Source of the DNA: Nocardia arthritidis
GTDB taxonomy: Bacteria; Actinomycetota; Actinomycetes; Mycobacteriales; Mycobacteriaceae
Length of the DNA: 64,000 nt
NCBI RefSeq assembly: GCF_011801145.1
Contig: NZ_CP046172.1
Location: 5,642,001-5,706,000, forward strand
Reading direction: 5' to 3'
In this document: positions 34,677-43,076 of the stretch, in pieces
How positions within the stretch are numbered: the first letter of the stretch is position 1
Layout: each line of letters begins with the position of its first letter
Position numbers and translations under genes: made by a program
The notes under the pieces: generated by a model
Databases searched by the model: none
Told to the model about the DNA's origin: nothing
Seen by the model: the letters and a program-made list of their open reading frames with translations, nothing else

Positions 34677-36908
34677 TCAGCCAGTGCGGCTGGGGCGGCC
34701 GTTCTCCAAGTGGCCGGTGAAGCGGCGACGCCAGTTGGGGCGGGCGGGCAATGTCAGGGTGACGTCGTACCAGCCGTCGGTATCGGCGACGGTGTGGTCG
34801 GCGGCGTCGCCCGGTGCGACGGTCACACTGACGCCCGCGATCGTGATATCGATCGGCTTCTGGCCCGAATTACGCATCGTCACAGTGAAATTCGGGTTCG
34901 ATGCGGTTCCGCCGACGGCCGCGGATACGGTGAGGTCCGCCGCCGAATTATCTCCCGCGGCCTCGAACAGGAATCCGTTCGGGCCGTGCACCGCGACGTC
35001 GTACGCGTCGGTGAACGGGATGCGCGCGGTCGCGGTACCGCCCGCGGTGGCCAGCACCTGGCGGACCGGTGCGTCGACGCCGGGATGGTATGCGTAGCAC
35101 TGGAATTGGAGCGCCGCCGCACCCTGGTTGGCAAGCATCAGGCTGAGCGGGGCGGCGGTGGTGTCGGCCCACGCCACCGGCTGATACGGCAGCGGGCGGG
35201 CCTTGGCGGTACCCGGCTCGGGTACCGGCATCTCCTGGTCGTCCGGCGCGGGCGGCACCGGTTTGGGCAGCGACGACTGGGTTCGATCCGCCTCCGCGCG
35301 CAGCGCGGCCGTATCGGGCAGCAGCGGAATGGTGGTGTCGGTGGTGCGGAAGTCGAAGCAGCTGGTCAGGTCGCCGCAGACGGCGCGGCGCCAATCCGAG
35401 ATATTGGGTTCGCGCACGCCGGTCCACGCCTCGAGGAAGCGCAGCACCGAAGTGTGGTCGAACACTTGGGAATTCACCCAGCCGCCCCGGCTCCACGGGG
35501 AGATCACCAGCAGCGGAACCCGCGGGCCGAGTCCGATCGGCGTCGGCCGACCCCACGCCGGTCTCAATTCGGCGGAACCGGTTTTGCCGACCAATTCCGT
35601 TACCCCGCTTGCCGCCAGCTGCGGCAGCTCGGTGCCGCCGCCGGGTTGGTTGGCGGGCAGGAATTCACCCGGTGTGCCGGGCGGCGGCGTCGGTGGGACG
35701 AGATGGTCGAACAGACCGTCGTTTTCGTCGTAGTTGATCAGTACGACGGTCGACTCCCACAGTTTCGGGTTGTCCCACAACGCTTTCAGCATCCGCTGCA
35801 CATATACCGCGCCGTCCACCGGACGAGCCGCCGGATGCTCGGTGTATCCCATCGGCGCGACCACCCACGACACCTGCGGCAGCGTATTCGTGGCGCACGC
35901 CGAAATGAACTGTTCCAGAACGTAATCCACATTTTTGCCGTCGGCGCCGTCGGCCGGTTTCCAGGTACCGGTGACGTTTGCGCGCTCGGCCAGCTGGCGC
36001 ACCGCCGGATCAGTCGAGGCCAGCGCGTCGTGATAGGCCTGGAACAGCCACAGCGGATTGTCGCCGTAGTCGCCGAGGAATATCGCGTCGGTATCGCCCG
36101 CGCGGTCGTTGGCGAACACCTGCCAGGAGATGCCGGCCTGCTGCAACCGCTCCGGATAGGTCGTCCACCGGTACACGGGCTTGTAGTCGGCCGGGTTGAA
36201 AGTCGCCGGGCCGCCGAGGGTTCCGCCGGGATCGATCGTTCCGGTCCAGTGGTACAACCGGTTCGGCGTCGTCGGGCCCTGGATCGAACAGAAATAGTTG
36301 TCGCACAACGTGAACGCTTGGGCGAGCGCACGATGGAACGGGATATCGGCCTCGGTGAAATAACCCATCGTCATCTCCGACTTGGCCGCGATCCACGAGT
36401 GGTACGCGCCGTCGGCCCACGCCTGATGGGTGGTGTTCCAGTCGTGCGGGAGATCGCCCGCGTCCTGGGCGTCGAAGCGTGTGGTGTCCAGATGGAACGG
36501 CAGCAGATAGCCCGCGCCGAGCGAGTCCGGCTGCGCGAACACGTCGCCGCGCACCGAACCGCTACTGCCCGTCGGCAATCCGCTGACGCCGGTGCCCGGC
36601 TGCCTGCCGTTGGACGCGGCCGCGACGCCCTCGGCCACCGCCTGACTCGCCGGATCGGCGCCGCCGGGCAGCAACCGCAGCGCGGTCGGGTCCCCGAAAC
36701 CCCTGGCGCCGGCCATGGTCCCGTAGTAGTGATCGAACGAACGGTTCTCCTGCATCAGGATCACGACATGTCGCACGTCGTCGAGGCTGCCGCGCCGCGG
36801 CGCCGCACCGGCCCGCTGCGCGCGCAGGCCGAGTCCGGCCACACCCGCGGCGGCGAACAGCCCGCCGAGTGCGGTACGCCGTTTGATCCTGCCAAATCTG
36901 TACGCCAT
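34677..36908 (-). CDS. Tat-exported phospholipase C, phosphocholine-specific type
   Basis: A 743-aa phosphoesterase of the acid-phosphatase/PLC family (PlcABC group of mycobacteria). N-terminal twin-arginine signal (KRRTALGG then a hydrophobic core, cleavage near AGA at residue 36). The catalytic region starts with HVVILMQENRSFDHYYG (E54, N55, H60), and further conserved blocks are GPTTPNRLYHWTG, WVVAPMGYTEHPA, NYDENDGLFDHLVPP and SPWSRGGWVNSQVFDHTSVLRF. Residues from about 560 hold the two C-terminal DUF756-like beta domains. It would hydrolyse phosphatidylcholine or sphingomyelin outside the cell. Confidence 0.9.
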   Translation of the reverse strand: MAYRFGRIKRRTALGGLFAAAGVAGLGLRAQRAGAAPRRGSLDDVRHVVILMQENRSFDHYYGTMAGARGFGDPTALRLLPGGADPASQAVAEGVAAASNGRQPGTGVSGLPTGSSGSVRGDVFAQPDSLGAGYLLPFHLDTTRFDAQDAGDLPHDWNTTHQAWADGAYHSWIAAKSEMTMGYFTEADIPFHRALAQAFTLCDNYFCSIQGPTTPNRLYHWTGTIDPGGTLGGPATFNPADYKPVYRWTTYPERLQQAGISWQVFANDRAGDTDAIFLGDYGDNPLWLFQAYHDALASTDPAVRQLAERANVTGTWKPADGADGKNVDYVLEQFISACATNTLPQVSWVVAPMGYTEHPAARPVDGAVYVQRMLKALWDNPKLWESTVVLINYDENDGLFDHLVPPTPPPGTPGEFLPANQPGGGTELPQLAASGVTELVGKTGSAELRPAWGRPTPIGLGPRVPLLVISPWSRGGWVNSQVFDHTSVLRFLEAWTGVREPNISDWRRAVCGDLTSCFDFRTTDTTIPLLPDTAALRAEADRTQSSLPKPVPPAPDDQEMPVPEPGTAKARPLPYQPVAWADTTAAPLSLMLANQGAAALQFQCYAYHPGVDAPVRQVLATAGGTATARIPFTDAYDVAVHGPNGFLFEAAGDNSAADLTVSAAVGGTASNPNFTVTMRNSGQKPIDITIAGVSVTVAPGDAADHTVADTDGWYDVTLTLPARPNWRRRFTGHLENGRPSRTG

Positions 36909-37013
36909 CGGTCTCCGATCAGAGGGTGGTGTCCAGCGGATCCACGGCCCATGCTCACGGATGTGCGGGCGCGTTTCAACTGGATCAAGATCCCCAGCCG
37001 AACCGGGACCGGC

Positions 37014-37466
37014 TCAACTCAGCGCCCGGATCGCGGCAGCGTGCCGCGGATGCAGCCGCGTCAGCTCGGCGGCGTCGGCGGTGCGGACGATATCCGGGCG
37101 GAACGGCGGCGCGACGACGACGCTGGCGAGGGTGTATTCGCCCGTCGGGTCGGCGGCCTGCCAAACACCAGGTGGGACGATCAGATGTGGGTGATGGCCT
37201 GCGGCCGGATCGGGGCCGAGCAGGGCCTCGGTCAGTTCCCCGTTCGGATACAGCAGCGTGAAACGCAGTGGTGTGCCCGCGTGATAGGTGTACACCTCCG
37301 GATATTCGGCGCTGTGCAGACCCGCGCGATGGGTGGCGGGCATGAGCCAGTAGATGACGGTCGAATGGTCGTCGCGCCAGGTCTCCCGGAAATAGCCGTT
37401 GCAGACGGGCAGCGGAGCGAGCTCCAGGCGATCGATGATCGACTGTGTGGTCGAGCTGAGGGTCAT
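37014..37466 (-). CDS. DUF985-type cupin protein
   Basis: A 150-aa single-domain protein. The pattern TTQSIIDRLELAPLP, CNGYFRETWRD, STVIYWLMPATHR, FTLLYPNGE and IVPPGVWQAADPTGEYTLASVVVAPPF matches the RmlC-like DUF985 family of uncharacterised cupins. The ATG at 37466 is chosen over an upstream extension into non-coding sequence. No substrate can be assigned. Divergent from a CYTH gene. Confidence 0.8.
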   Translation of the reverse strand: MTLSSTTQSIIDRLELAPLPVCNGYFRETWRDDHSTVIYWLMPATHRAGLHSAEYPEVYTYHAGTPLRFTLLYPNGELTEALLGPDPAAGHHPHLIVPPGVWQAADPTGEYTLASVVVAPPFRPDIVRTADAAELTRLHPRHAAAIRALS

Positions 37467-37517
37467 GCTGCGAGTTTCCCCTGTACGAAAGAGACAAGCC
37501 ATCCGGAAAGGGAACTG

Positions 37518-38069
37518 GTGATCGAAGCGGAATTCAAGGCGAAGCTCACCGATCCCGGTGCGGTTCGCGCAAGATTGGAGCAGCGAGCGCGCCCCGAACA
37601 GGCGACCTATCGGGACACCTATTTCGATACCGCGAATCACGCACTCGCACAAGCGGATCGCGAACTCCGACTGCGAACTGTCATCACGGGGAACGAAACC
37701 CGCGAACTGCTGACGTTCAAGGACGCCGCCGTCGACGCGGCGACCGGTTCCAAACCCGAATTCGAGGTCATGGTCGGCGAGCGCGAACCGATGGCGCGGA
37801 TCATCGCCGGGCTCGGCTACGAACCGGCGATCGAGTTGACGAAGCGGTGCGAGAACTTCCGGTTCGTGGCGGCCGGGCGCGAATTACTCGCATCGCTCGT
37901 CACGGTTCCCGAAATCGACGGTGTATTCCTCGAATTGGAGACGCACGCCGCCGAACAGGACCTCCGGGCGGCGCTCGACGATCTGCGGACCGTGCTGTCC
38001 GAACTGGGTGTGTCCGAGGATCAGTTGACCACCGAGCTTTACACCGATGCCGTGGCCCGGCATCGATAA
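37518..38069 (+). CDS. CYTH-domain protein (class IV adenylate cyclase/thiamine triphosphatase-like)
   Basis: A 183-aa CYTH protein. The signature ExExK is present at the N-terminus (EAEFK, residues 3-7), followed by YRDTYFDT, RELRLRTV and LTFKDAAVD as the phosphate-binding barrel strands, and ELTKRCENFRF and VFLELETH. CYTH enzymes bind triphosphates with divalent metals and act as polyphosphatases, ThTPases or adenylate cyclases; which applies cannot be told. GTG start at 37518 with an upstream GGAAAGGGAA. Its stop abuts the convergent methyltransferase stop. Confidence 0.85.
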   Translation: MIEAEFKAKLTDPGAVRARLEQRARPEQATYRDTYFDTANHALAQADRELRLRTVITGNETRELLTFKDAAVDAATGSKPEFEVMVGEREPMARIIAGLGYEPAIELTKRCENFRFVAAGRELLASLVTVPEIDGVFLELETHAAEQDLRAALDDLRTVLSELGVSEDQLTTELYTDAVARHR

Positions 38070-38070
38070 C

Positions 38071-38763
38071 TCACCGCTCGGTGCGGGCCGAGGTGCCGAC
38101 CGGAATATCCGCGTGCACCGGACGGCACAACCGGTGCACCCGGGCGGGCGGCAGATTCAACCACGCGGTGCGGCATCCGAGCGCGTAGCGCCGCCGATAT
38201 CCGTCGAGCACCGCCTCGACGCGGCGATGACGCAGCGCCTCGCTCCGGCTGGACAGCAGGCCGCGGGCCGTCGCGGTGCCGCGATAGGCGAAGTAGGTGA
38301 GCACGCCGCCGGGCCGGAGCAGCTCGAAATAGCGGCCCATAATCGAATCCACCTGGTGCGGTTCGAAATTGGTGAACGGCAGACCAGAGACGATCACATC
38401 GTAGCGTTGGCTGGTTTCCAGTTGCTCCACCAGAGTCTGATGCAGCCGCACCCGAGGACCCGCCGCGTCGGCGAGTTCGCGCAACAGTTCGGCGAACCGC
38501 GGATTGGCCTCGACGATATCGAGCTCGCTGTCGGCGCGCAGCAGCGGGAGCAGTACGCGAGTCACCGCGCCGGTGCCGGCGCCCACCTCGAGTATGCGCA
38601 GCGGACGATCCTGTTCGGCCCGTACGGGTTCGGTCAGCAATCGGGCGAGCGCCCGGCCGCTCGGCGCGACCGCACCGGTGGCGCGCGAGTCGAGGATCGC
38701 CTCGGCGATGAATTCCAGATGTTCGGAAAAGCGGTGCCTGCGTGGATATTTCGAGGTAGTCAC
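38071..38763 (-). CDS. Phospholipid N-methyltransferase-like SAM methyltransferase
   Basis: A 230-aa protein. Motif I is LEVGAGTGAVTRVLLP (59-66), and the catalytic-region variant SGLPFTNF is the one found in PmtA-type phosphatidylethanolamine N-methyltransferases and rRNA dimethylases (NPPF/NLPY position). Next come YFELLRPGGVLTYFAYRG. No transmembrane segment. It could methylate a lipid head-group or another amine; the phospholipase C gene nearby is not evidence of linkage. GTG start. Confidence 0.7.
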   Translation of the reverse strand: MTTSKYPRRHRFSEHLEFIAEAILDSRATGAVAPSGRALARLLTEPVRAEQDRPLRILEVGAGTGAVTRVLLPLLRADSELDIVEANPRFAELLRELADAAGPRVRLHQTLVEQLETSQRYDVIVSGLPFTNFEPHQVDSIMGRYFELLRPGGVLTYFAYRGTATARGLLSSRSEALRHRRVEAVLDGYRRRYALGCRTAWLNLPPARVHRLCRPVHADIPVGTSARTER

Positions 38764-38896
38764 GGCATTCGACGGTAGAAATCGTTGCCGCCCTTCGAAT
38801 CCGCCATTACACGACCGCCACCCCCGACGAAAGTAGGGGTTCGGCGGGGCGGAAAGTCGGCGGCGCGCGGGCGGGGCGCCCGCCTAGAATTCCCGG

Positions 38897-40012
38897 ATGA
38901 GCTGGAACGACAGCGCAATCTGGGCTCGGTTTGGCCGCGCCGTGCTCGTTGTCACGGTGACGGCGGTCGCCGTGCACAACGGCGCCATCAACGCGCAGGG
39001 CGGCTACCTGACGCCGTTCACGGCGGCGGCCGTGCTGTGCGGTATCGCGCTGCTGTTGCGGCGACCGTGGTGGCTGCCGCTCACCGCCACCCTCGCCACG
39101 GCGGCCTTCTGGGGCGTGCCGATGCTGCCGCCGCTGCTGGTCGCCCTGTACGACGCGACATCCGCGGGCAGGCTACTCGCGGCGCTCATCGGCGCAGGAC
39201 TCACGCTCGCGGCCAATTCGCTGTGGCGGCCCGACCATTCGCTGTGGGCGATCCAGCAGTACGGCGCGACGCTCTTCCTGCTGGTCGCCGTGGCGACCGG
39301 ACTCCTGGTGAACGACCGGCGCCGCCGCGTCGCCGCGCTGGCCGCCGAGGTCGACCATCTGCGCGTCGAACGCGAGCTGCGGGAACATGCGGCGCGCAGC
39401 GCGGAACGATCGGCCGTGGCCGAGGAGATGCACGATGTGCTCGCCCACCGGCTCAGCCTGATCGCCCTGCACACCGGCGCGCTGCTGACCAGGCGCGACG
39501 ATCTGCCCGAACCGGTCGGCGAGCGGCTCGCGCTGCTGCGCACCACCGCCACCGAGGCGCTCGCCGACCTGCGCGACGTGCTCGGCGCATTGCACGACGA
39601 CGAAACTCCCGCCAAACCACCGGCACCGACGCTGCGCGCGGTGGCCGACCTGGTCGACGAGGGACGCGCGGCGGGACAGCGAATCGAATTGCACGTCGAC
39701 GGCGAACCGGAGCGGGTGCCCGCCACCCATCGCCTCGCCGTCGCGCGGCTCGTGCAGGAGGCGATGACCAACGTCCGCAAACATGCGCCGGAGGCCACCG
39801 CCGCGGTCCGCATCACCTACGGCCCGCCGACTACCGTTGTCGAGGTGAGCAACAGCGCGAGCGCCCGCCCAGCGACAACAGTGCCATCGGGTTACGGCCT
39901 GATCGGCCTGCGCGCGCGGGTCGCCGCACTCGGCGGCGAATTACAGGCCGGGCCGACGGATTCGGCCGCATGGCTGCTCAGCGCCCGGATACCGCACCCG
40001 GATATCGCATGA
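38897..40012 (+). CDS. NarL-type sensor histidine kinase
   Basis: A 371-aa two-component sensor. Four to five hydrophobic segments cover residues 12-135. The dimerisation/phosphoacceptor domain HisKA_3 has H179 in EEMHDVLAHRLSLIALH, and the ATPase domain has RLVQEAMTNVRKHAPEA (N-box) and a G-box, GYGLIGLRARVAALGG. It phosphorylates the response regulator encoded downstream, with a 4-bp overlap (ATGA). Its signal is unknown; no extracytoplasmic loop of length is visible, so it may sense a membrane or small hydrophobic cue. Confidence 0.9.
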   Translation: MSWNDSAIWARFGRAVLVVTVTAVAVHNGAINAQGGYLTPFTAAAVLCGIALLLRRPWWLPLTATLATAAFWGVPMLPPLLVALYDATSAGRLLAALIGAGLTLAANSLWRPDHSLWAIQQYGATLFLLVAVATGLLVNDRRRRVAALAAEVDHLRVERELREHAARSAERSAVAEEMHDVLAHRLSLIALHTGALLTRRDDLPEPVGERLALLRTTATEALADLRDVLGALHDDETPAKPPAPTLRAVADLVDEGRAAGQRIELHVDGEPERVPATHRLAVARLVQEAMTNVRKHAPEATAAVRITYGPPTTVVEVSNSASARPATTVPSGYGLIGLRARVAALGGELQAGPTDSAAWLLSARIPHPDIA

Positions 40013-40659
40013 TTCGCGCCATGATCGTCGACGACGACGCGCTCGTCCGGCTGGGCCTCACCGATCTGCTGGCCGCGGACCCGCGGATCGAGGTCGTCGC
40101 GGAGGCCGCCGACGGGCTCGCCGCCGTGGAACGGGCCGCCGCACAGCGCGTCGACGTCGCACTGGTCGATGTCCGCATGCCGCGGATGGACGGCATCACC
40201 GCGATCGGACGCCTGCGCGCACTGCCCACGCCGCCCCGGATCATCACCCTCACCACCTTCGACCTCGACGAATACGTCTACGACGCACTCGCCGCCGGTG
40301 CCGACGGCTTCCTACTCAAAGACACCGATCCCGCCGAAATCCTGCGCGCCGTCCACCTCGTCGCCGACGGATCCGCCATGCTGCATCCGGCCGCCGCGCG
40401 CCGGGTGATCGACCGATTCCACCGCACCGACCAACCCAGAACCGCGGCGGCCCGTTCCCGGATCGCGGCCCTCACCCCGCGCGAACGAGATGTCCTGACC
40501 CTGCTCGGCGCCGGTGCCACCAACGCCGAGATCGCCACCGATTTGCGCATGCGCGAGAGCACGGTGAAGGCGCACGTCAGCCGAATCCTGCTCGGGCTGG
40601 AGGTGACCAACCGGGTGCAGGCCGCGTTACTCGCCCGGGATGCGGGTCTTACGAACTGA
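40009..40659 (+). CDS. NarL/LuxR-type response regulator
   Basis: A 216-aa regulator. The receiver domain has acidic residues D8, D9, D10, phosphoacceptor D54 (ALVDVRMPRMDG), the Thr in TLTTF and K104 (FLLKDT). The C-terminal LuxR helix-turn-helix (ALTPRERDVLTLLGAGATNAEIATDLRMRESTVKAHVSRIL) is complete. It pairs with the histidine kinase. Target genes are not obvious in this window. Confidence 0.9.
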   Translation: MIRAMIVDDDALVRLGLTDLLAADPRIEVVAEAADGLAAVERAAAQRVDVALVDVRMPRMDGITAIGRLRALPTPPRIITLTTFDLDEYVYDALAAGADGFLLKDTDPAEILRAVHLVADGSAMLHPAAARRVIDRFHRTDQPRTAAARSRIAALTPRERDVLTLLGAGATNAEIATDLRMRESTVKAHVSRILLGLEVTNRVQAALLARDAGLTN

Positions 40660-40704
40660 CGCAGCGGATTTCACGTCGCCGGACGGATACGAGCCGGCGC
40701 CGGA

Positions 40705-41523
40705 TCAGGCGACCACGGCCAGCAATGTCATTGCCGCGTCGGACAATTCGGGGTCGCCATCCCGCTCGGTGCGCCGACGCGCCTCATCGACGGTGAGCCC
40801 GCGGCTGGCCAGCCGCCAGAGCGTGTCCTGGTCCATCCGCACCGACGCGGCGGGCCGAGGCGCCGGTGTCGAGCCGAGATCCCAACCGGCGCCATCGGAT
40901 ACGGCCGTCCATTGGCCGCCTGCCGGACCGGTCACCTCGAACCGCACCACGGTCCCCGCCGGGCGAACTCGATCGCGCAGCGCGAACGGCAGGGCATGCA
41001 GGAATGTGATGAGCACCGGACGCATCATCAGCACGTCGTCGGCGCCCGGACGCGACACCGCATCGCGGATCTGCTGGTGATGCACCCAGAATTCGGTGTA
41101 CTCACGAGCGATATCGAGCCACGCCGGACTGCTTCCCGGGCCCGCCCACGATACGTCGAGATGCGCGGGGCCCGCGAGATCCGTTGCCGCCCAGATGAAG
41201 TCCAGCTGAGGACCCAGATGGTCCAGCAGATCGATCAACACCTGCGGACTGCACTGTCGCATCGCACGGACGAACTCGCCGTTCACCCGTGCCAGATAGG
41301 TCGGCAAGGTGTCGCCCTGCTCGAATACCGCGCCGCTGTATCCGTCCCGGGCGCCCGAGATTCGACGCAGATGGTCGTTGACGATATGCGCCGTCACATC
41401 GTGGACATCCCAGCCGGGACATGCGGTCGGCTTCGCCCAGTCGGCCGCGTCCAGCGACCGCAGGAGCTCCGATAACGCCTGCCGTTCAAGTGGAAACAAG
41501 GATCGGGTGTCAAGTGGGATCAC
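40705..41523 (-). CDS. DinB-fold, mycothiol-dependent maleylpyruvate isomerase family protein
   Basis: A 272-aa protein. The N-terminal four-helix DinB domain has the metal ligand motifs CPGWDVHDVTAHIVND (His) and REYTEFWVHHQQIRDA (Glu/His), and the C-terminal part is a sterol-carrier-like MDMPI_C domain (VVRFEVTGPAGGQWTAV, WRLASRGLT). In actinomycetes such proteins use mycothiol as a cofactor; the specific reaction is unknown. The start appears to be a GTG; no strong ribosome-binding site is visible. Confidence 0.8.
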   Translation of the reverse strand: MIPLDTRSLFPLERQALSELLRSLDAADWAKPTACPGWDVHDVTAHIVNDHLRRISGARDGYSGAVFEQGDTLPTYLARVNGEFVRAMRQCSPQVLIDLLDHLGPQLDFIWAATDLAGPAHLDVSWAGPGSSPAWLDIAREYTEFWVHHQQIRDAVSRPGADDVLMMRPVLITFLHALPFALRDRVRPAGTVVRFEVTGPAGGQWTAVSDGAGWDLGSTPAPRPAASVRMDQDTLWRLASRGLTVDEARRRTERDGDPELSDAAMTLLAVVA

Positions 41524-41585
41524 CGTGCGCAGTCAACCGCTCACGAACCGGCGATGCCACCGAATTTCCAGACTCTGGAACGCGG

Positions 41586-42041
41586 CTAGGGCCTGTCCTC
41601 GCTGACAGACGACGAGCAGGCCTCGGCGATTATCGCCGTATCCCAGTAGAAGGGCCGGACCTCGGTGATCCTCCCGTCCACCACGGTGATCGTTTGCAGG
41701 ATAGGGAAATTCAGCTCACGACCGCTGACGCGGGATCGAGCGCGCACGTGAGTCAGCACGACAAGCGGGTCGCCCTCGGACAGGAATGCCTGTTCGATCA
41801 GCTCGAAGCGCTCCCAGGTCGCGCTCATCGCTAGAAAAAACCGCTCCATACCTTCATGGCCGCGCCACGCTCCCCCGTAAGGCAGCGAATCTGCCTGCCA
41901 CAACACAACTTCCGGCGCGAAGAACGGCGCAAGCGTGCTGAACGAAGCCATGCCGGGACCGCCGGCGGCGAGATATTCGGCCTCGGCCCGATACATGCCC
42001 TCCAGCACAAGCCGGGCCGGGGATACGGAAGATACGGTCAT
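41586..42041 (-). CDS. SnoaL-like/NTF2-fold protein
   Basis: A protein of about 151 aa with the NTF2-like cone fold pattern: a helical start, FSTLAPFFAPEVVLWQADSLPYGGAWRGHEGMERFFLAM, and closing strands RELNFPILQTITVVDGRITEVRPFYWD. Family members are polyketide cyclases, isomerases or limonene-epoxide hydrolases; here substrate is unknown. A longer start at 42164 overlaps the divergent gene and lacks a signal, so the Met at 42041 was preferred. Confidence 0.7.
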   Translation of the reverse strand: MTVSSVSPARLVLEGMYRAEAEYLAAGGPGMASFSTLAPFFAPEVVLWQADSLPYGGAWRGHEGMERFFLAMSATWERFELIEQAFLSEGDPLVVLTHVRARSRVSGRELNFPILQTITVVDGRITEVRPFYWDTAIIAEACSSSVSEDRP

Positions 42042-42174
42042 ACCGGCAACTATCAGTCCTTTGCCAATGGATTGCTGGCGATTATCGGACGGCGCATTCG
42101 GACCAGTTCCAGGGATCGTTTGTACTTGGTCGGATAGTGTCTCGGGCAAAGGCATATAGGTCATGGGGGTAGCT

Positions 42175-42990
42175 ATGTCCGCGAAAGTCGGTCGGGTTCA
42201 GACGGATTCGAACCTGCTGGGACAGATTGCGCAGGCTGCGTCGCAGGCGGGGCTGGGGCAGCATCGTTCGGCGCATCTCGCTGGTCCGTCGCCGCATCGG
42301 AAGAGTTTGCGCAATGCCAGCCTGGGCGTGGCGATACTGGTGCCGGTGGCGCTGGTCGGCGTGGCGACAAGAGCCCCGTGGGCGATGTTCGCGGCAATCG
42401 GTGCGACGATATTCGGGCTGGCCTTGCTCATTGTTGCCCTACAAAGCAGGCCCTATCTTGTCGCGGATCGTTGCCTGCGGATCGATCTGTACGAGCGTGG
42501 TCTGGTGGCGGTGCAACGCAGGGGCCTGCGGGCGGTGCGTTACGAGAACACCTCGGTGCGGCAGTCGATCACCACGTTCGAACGCACCGGGCGTACCGAA
42601 TACCGCTACCGAATCACCGATGTCACCGGTGTGCAGCTCGAGCTTCGCGGGAACCTCGAGCACCCGCAGGACTGGGGACCGGCGATCCAGAGCGGAGTCG
42701 CCGACGCCCAGCTGCCGCTGATGTGGTCCGCGGTGCAGGCCGGGCAGCGAGTCGAATTCGGTCCGTTCTGGATCACGTTGTCGGAATTCGGTACCGCGCG
42801 GAAGTCTGTGGCGTGGAACCAGATCGAGGAGATCAAGATCTACGATGGCTCGGTTGTCGTGCAAGTAGTGGGACAGCTGTTGATCTTGGCGTCCGCCGAG
42901 GTGCGCGACATTCCGAACCTTCTCGTCTTCCGGGCCTTGGCCGATCATTTGTGCAAGATGCATGGGCGCGACGACGCCGTGCGTGCGTAG
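42175..42990 (+). CDS. DUF6585-like membrane-anchored protein
   Basis: A 271-aa protein with two hydrophobic segments (LGVAILVPVALVGVATRA, then FAAIGATIFGLALLIVAL) after a charged 40-residue head. The rest is soluble and rich in beta-strands, with LRIDLYERGLVAVQRRGLRAVRYE and WNQIEEIKIYDGSVVV, as in the uncharacterised DUF6585 group. The ATG at 42175 is supported by an upstream GGGGGT; an upstream ATG at 42163 is also possible. No function known. Confidence 0.7.
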   Translation: MSAKVGRVQTDSNLLGQIAQAASQAGLGQHRSAHLAGPSPHRKSLRNASLGVAILVPVALVGVATRAPWAMFAAIGATIFGLALLIVALQSRPYLVADRCLRIDLYERGLVAVQRRGLRAVRYENTSVRQSITTFERTGRTEYRYRITDVTGVQLELRGNLEHPQDWGPAIQSGVADAQLPLMWSAVQAGQRVEFGPFWITLSEFGTARKSVAWNQIEEIKIYDGSVVVQVVGQLLILASAEVRDIPNLLVFRALADHLCKMHGRDDAVRA

Positions 42991-43051
42991 CCGGATACCC
43001 ACCAAGACCGTCGGAAAATAACGCCACGGATAGCCGCCGACACGACCTGTG

Positions 43052-43076
43052 CCCGCACACCCTGGGGATGTGCGGG
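43052..43076. terminator. Bidirectional hairpin terminator
   Basis: CCCGCACA and its perfect complement TGTGCGGG flank a 9-nt loop that can pair further (CC/GG). It lies between the convergent stops of the DUF6585-like gene and the HNH gene. Confidence 0.7.

Noticed and set aside
33303..38069. An open reading frame of 1588 codons on the plus strand
   Set aside because: Most of it is antisense to the serine hydrolase, the phospholipase C and the DUF985 gene. It is Arg/Gly/His-rich, as expected from GC-rich antisense frames. Only the last 183 codons, the CYTH protein, are real.
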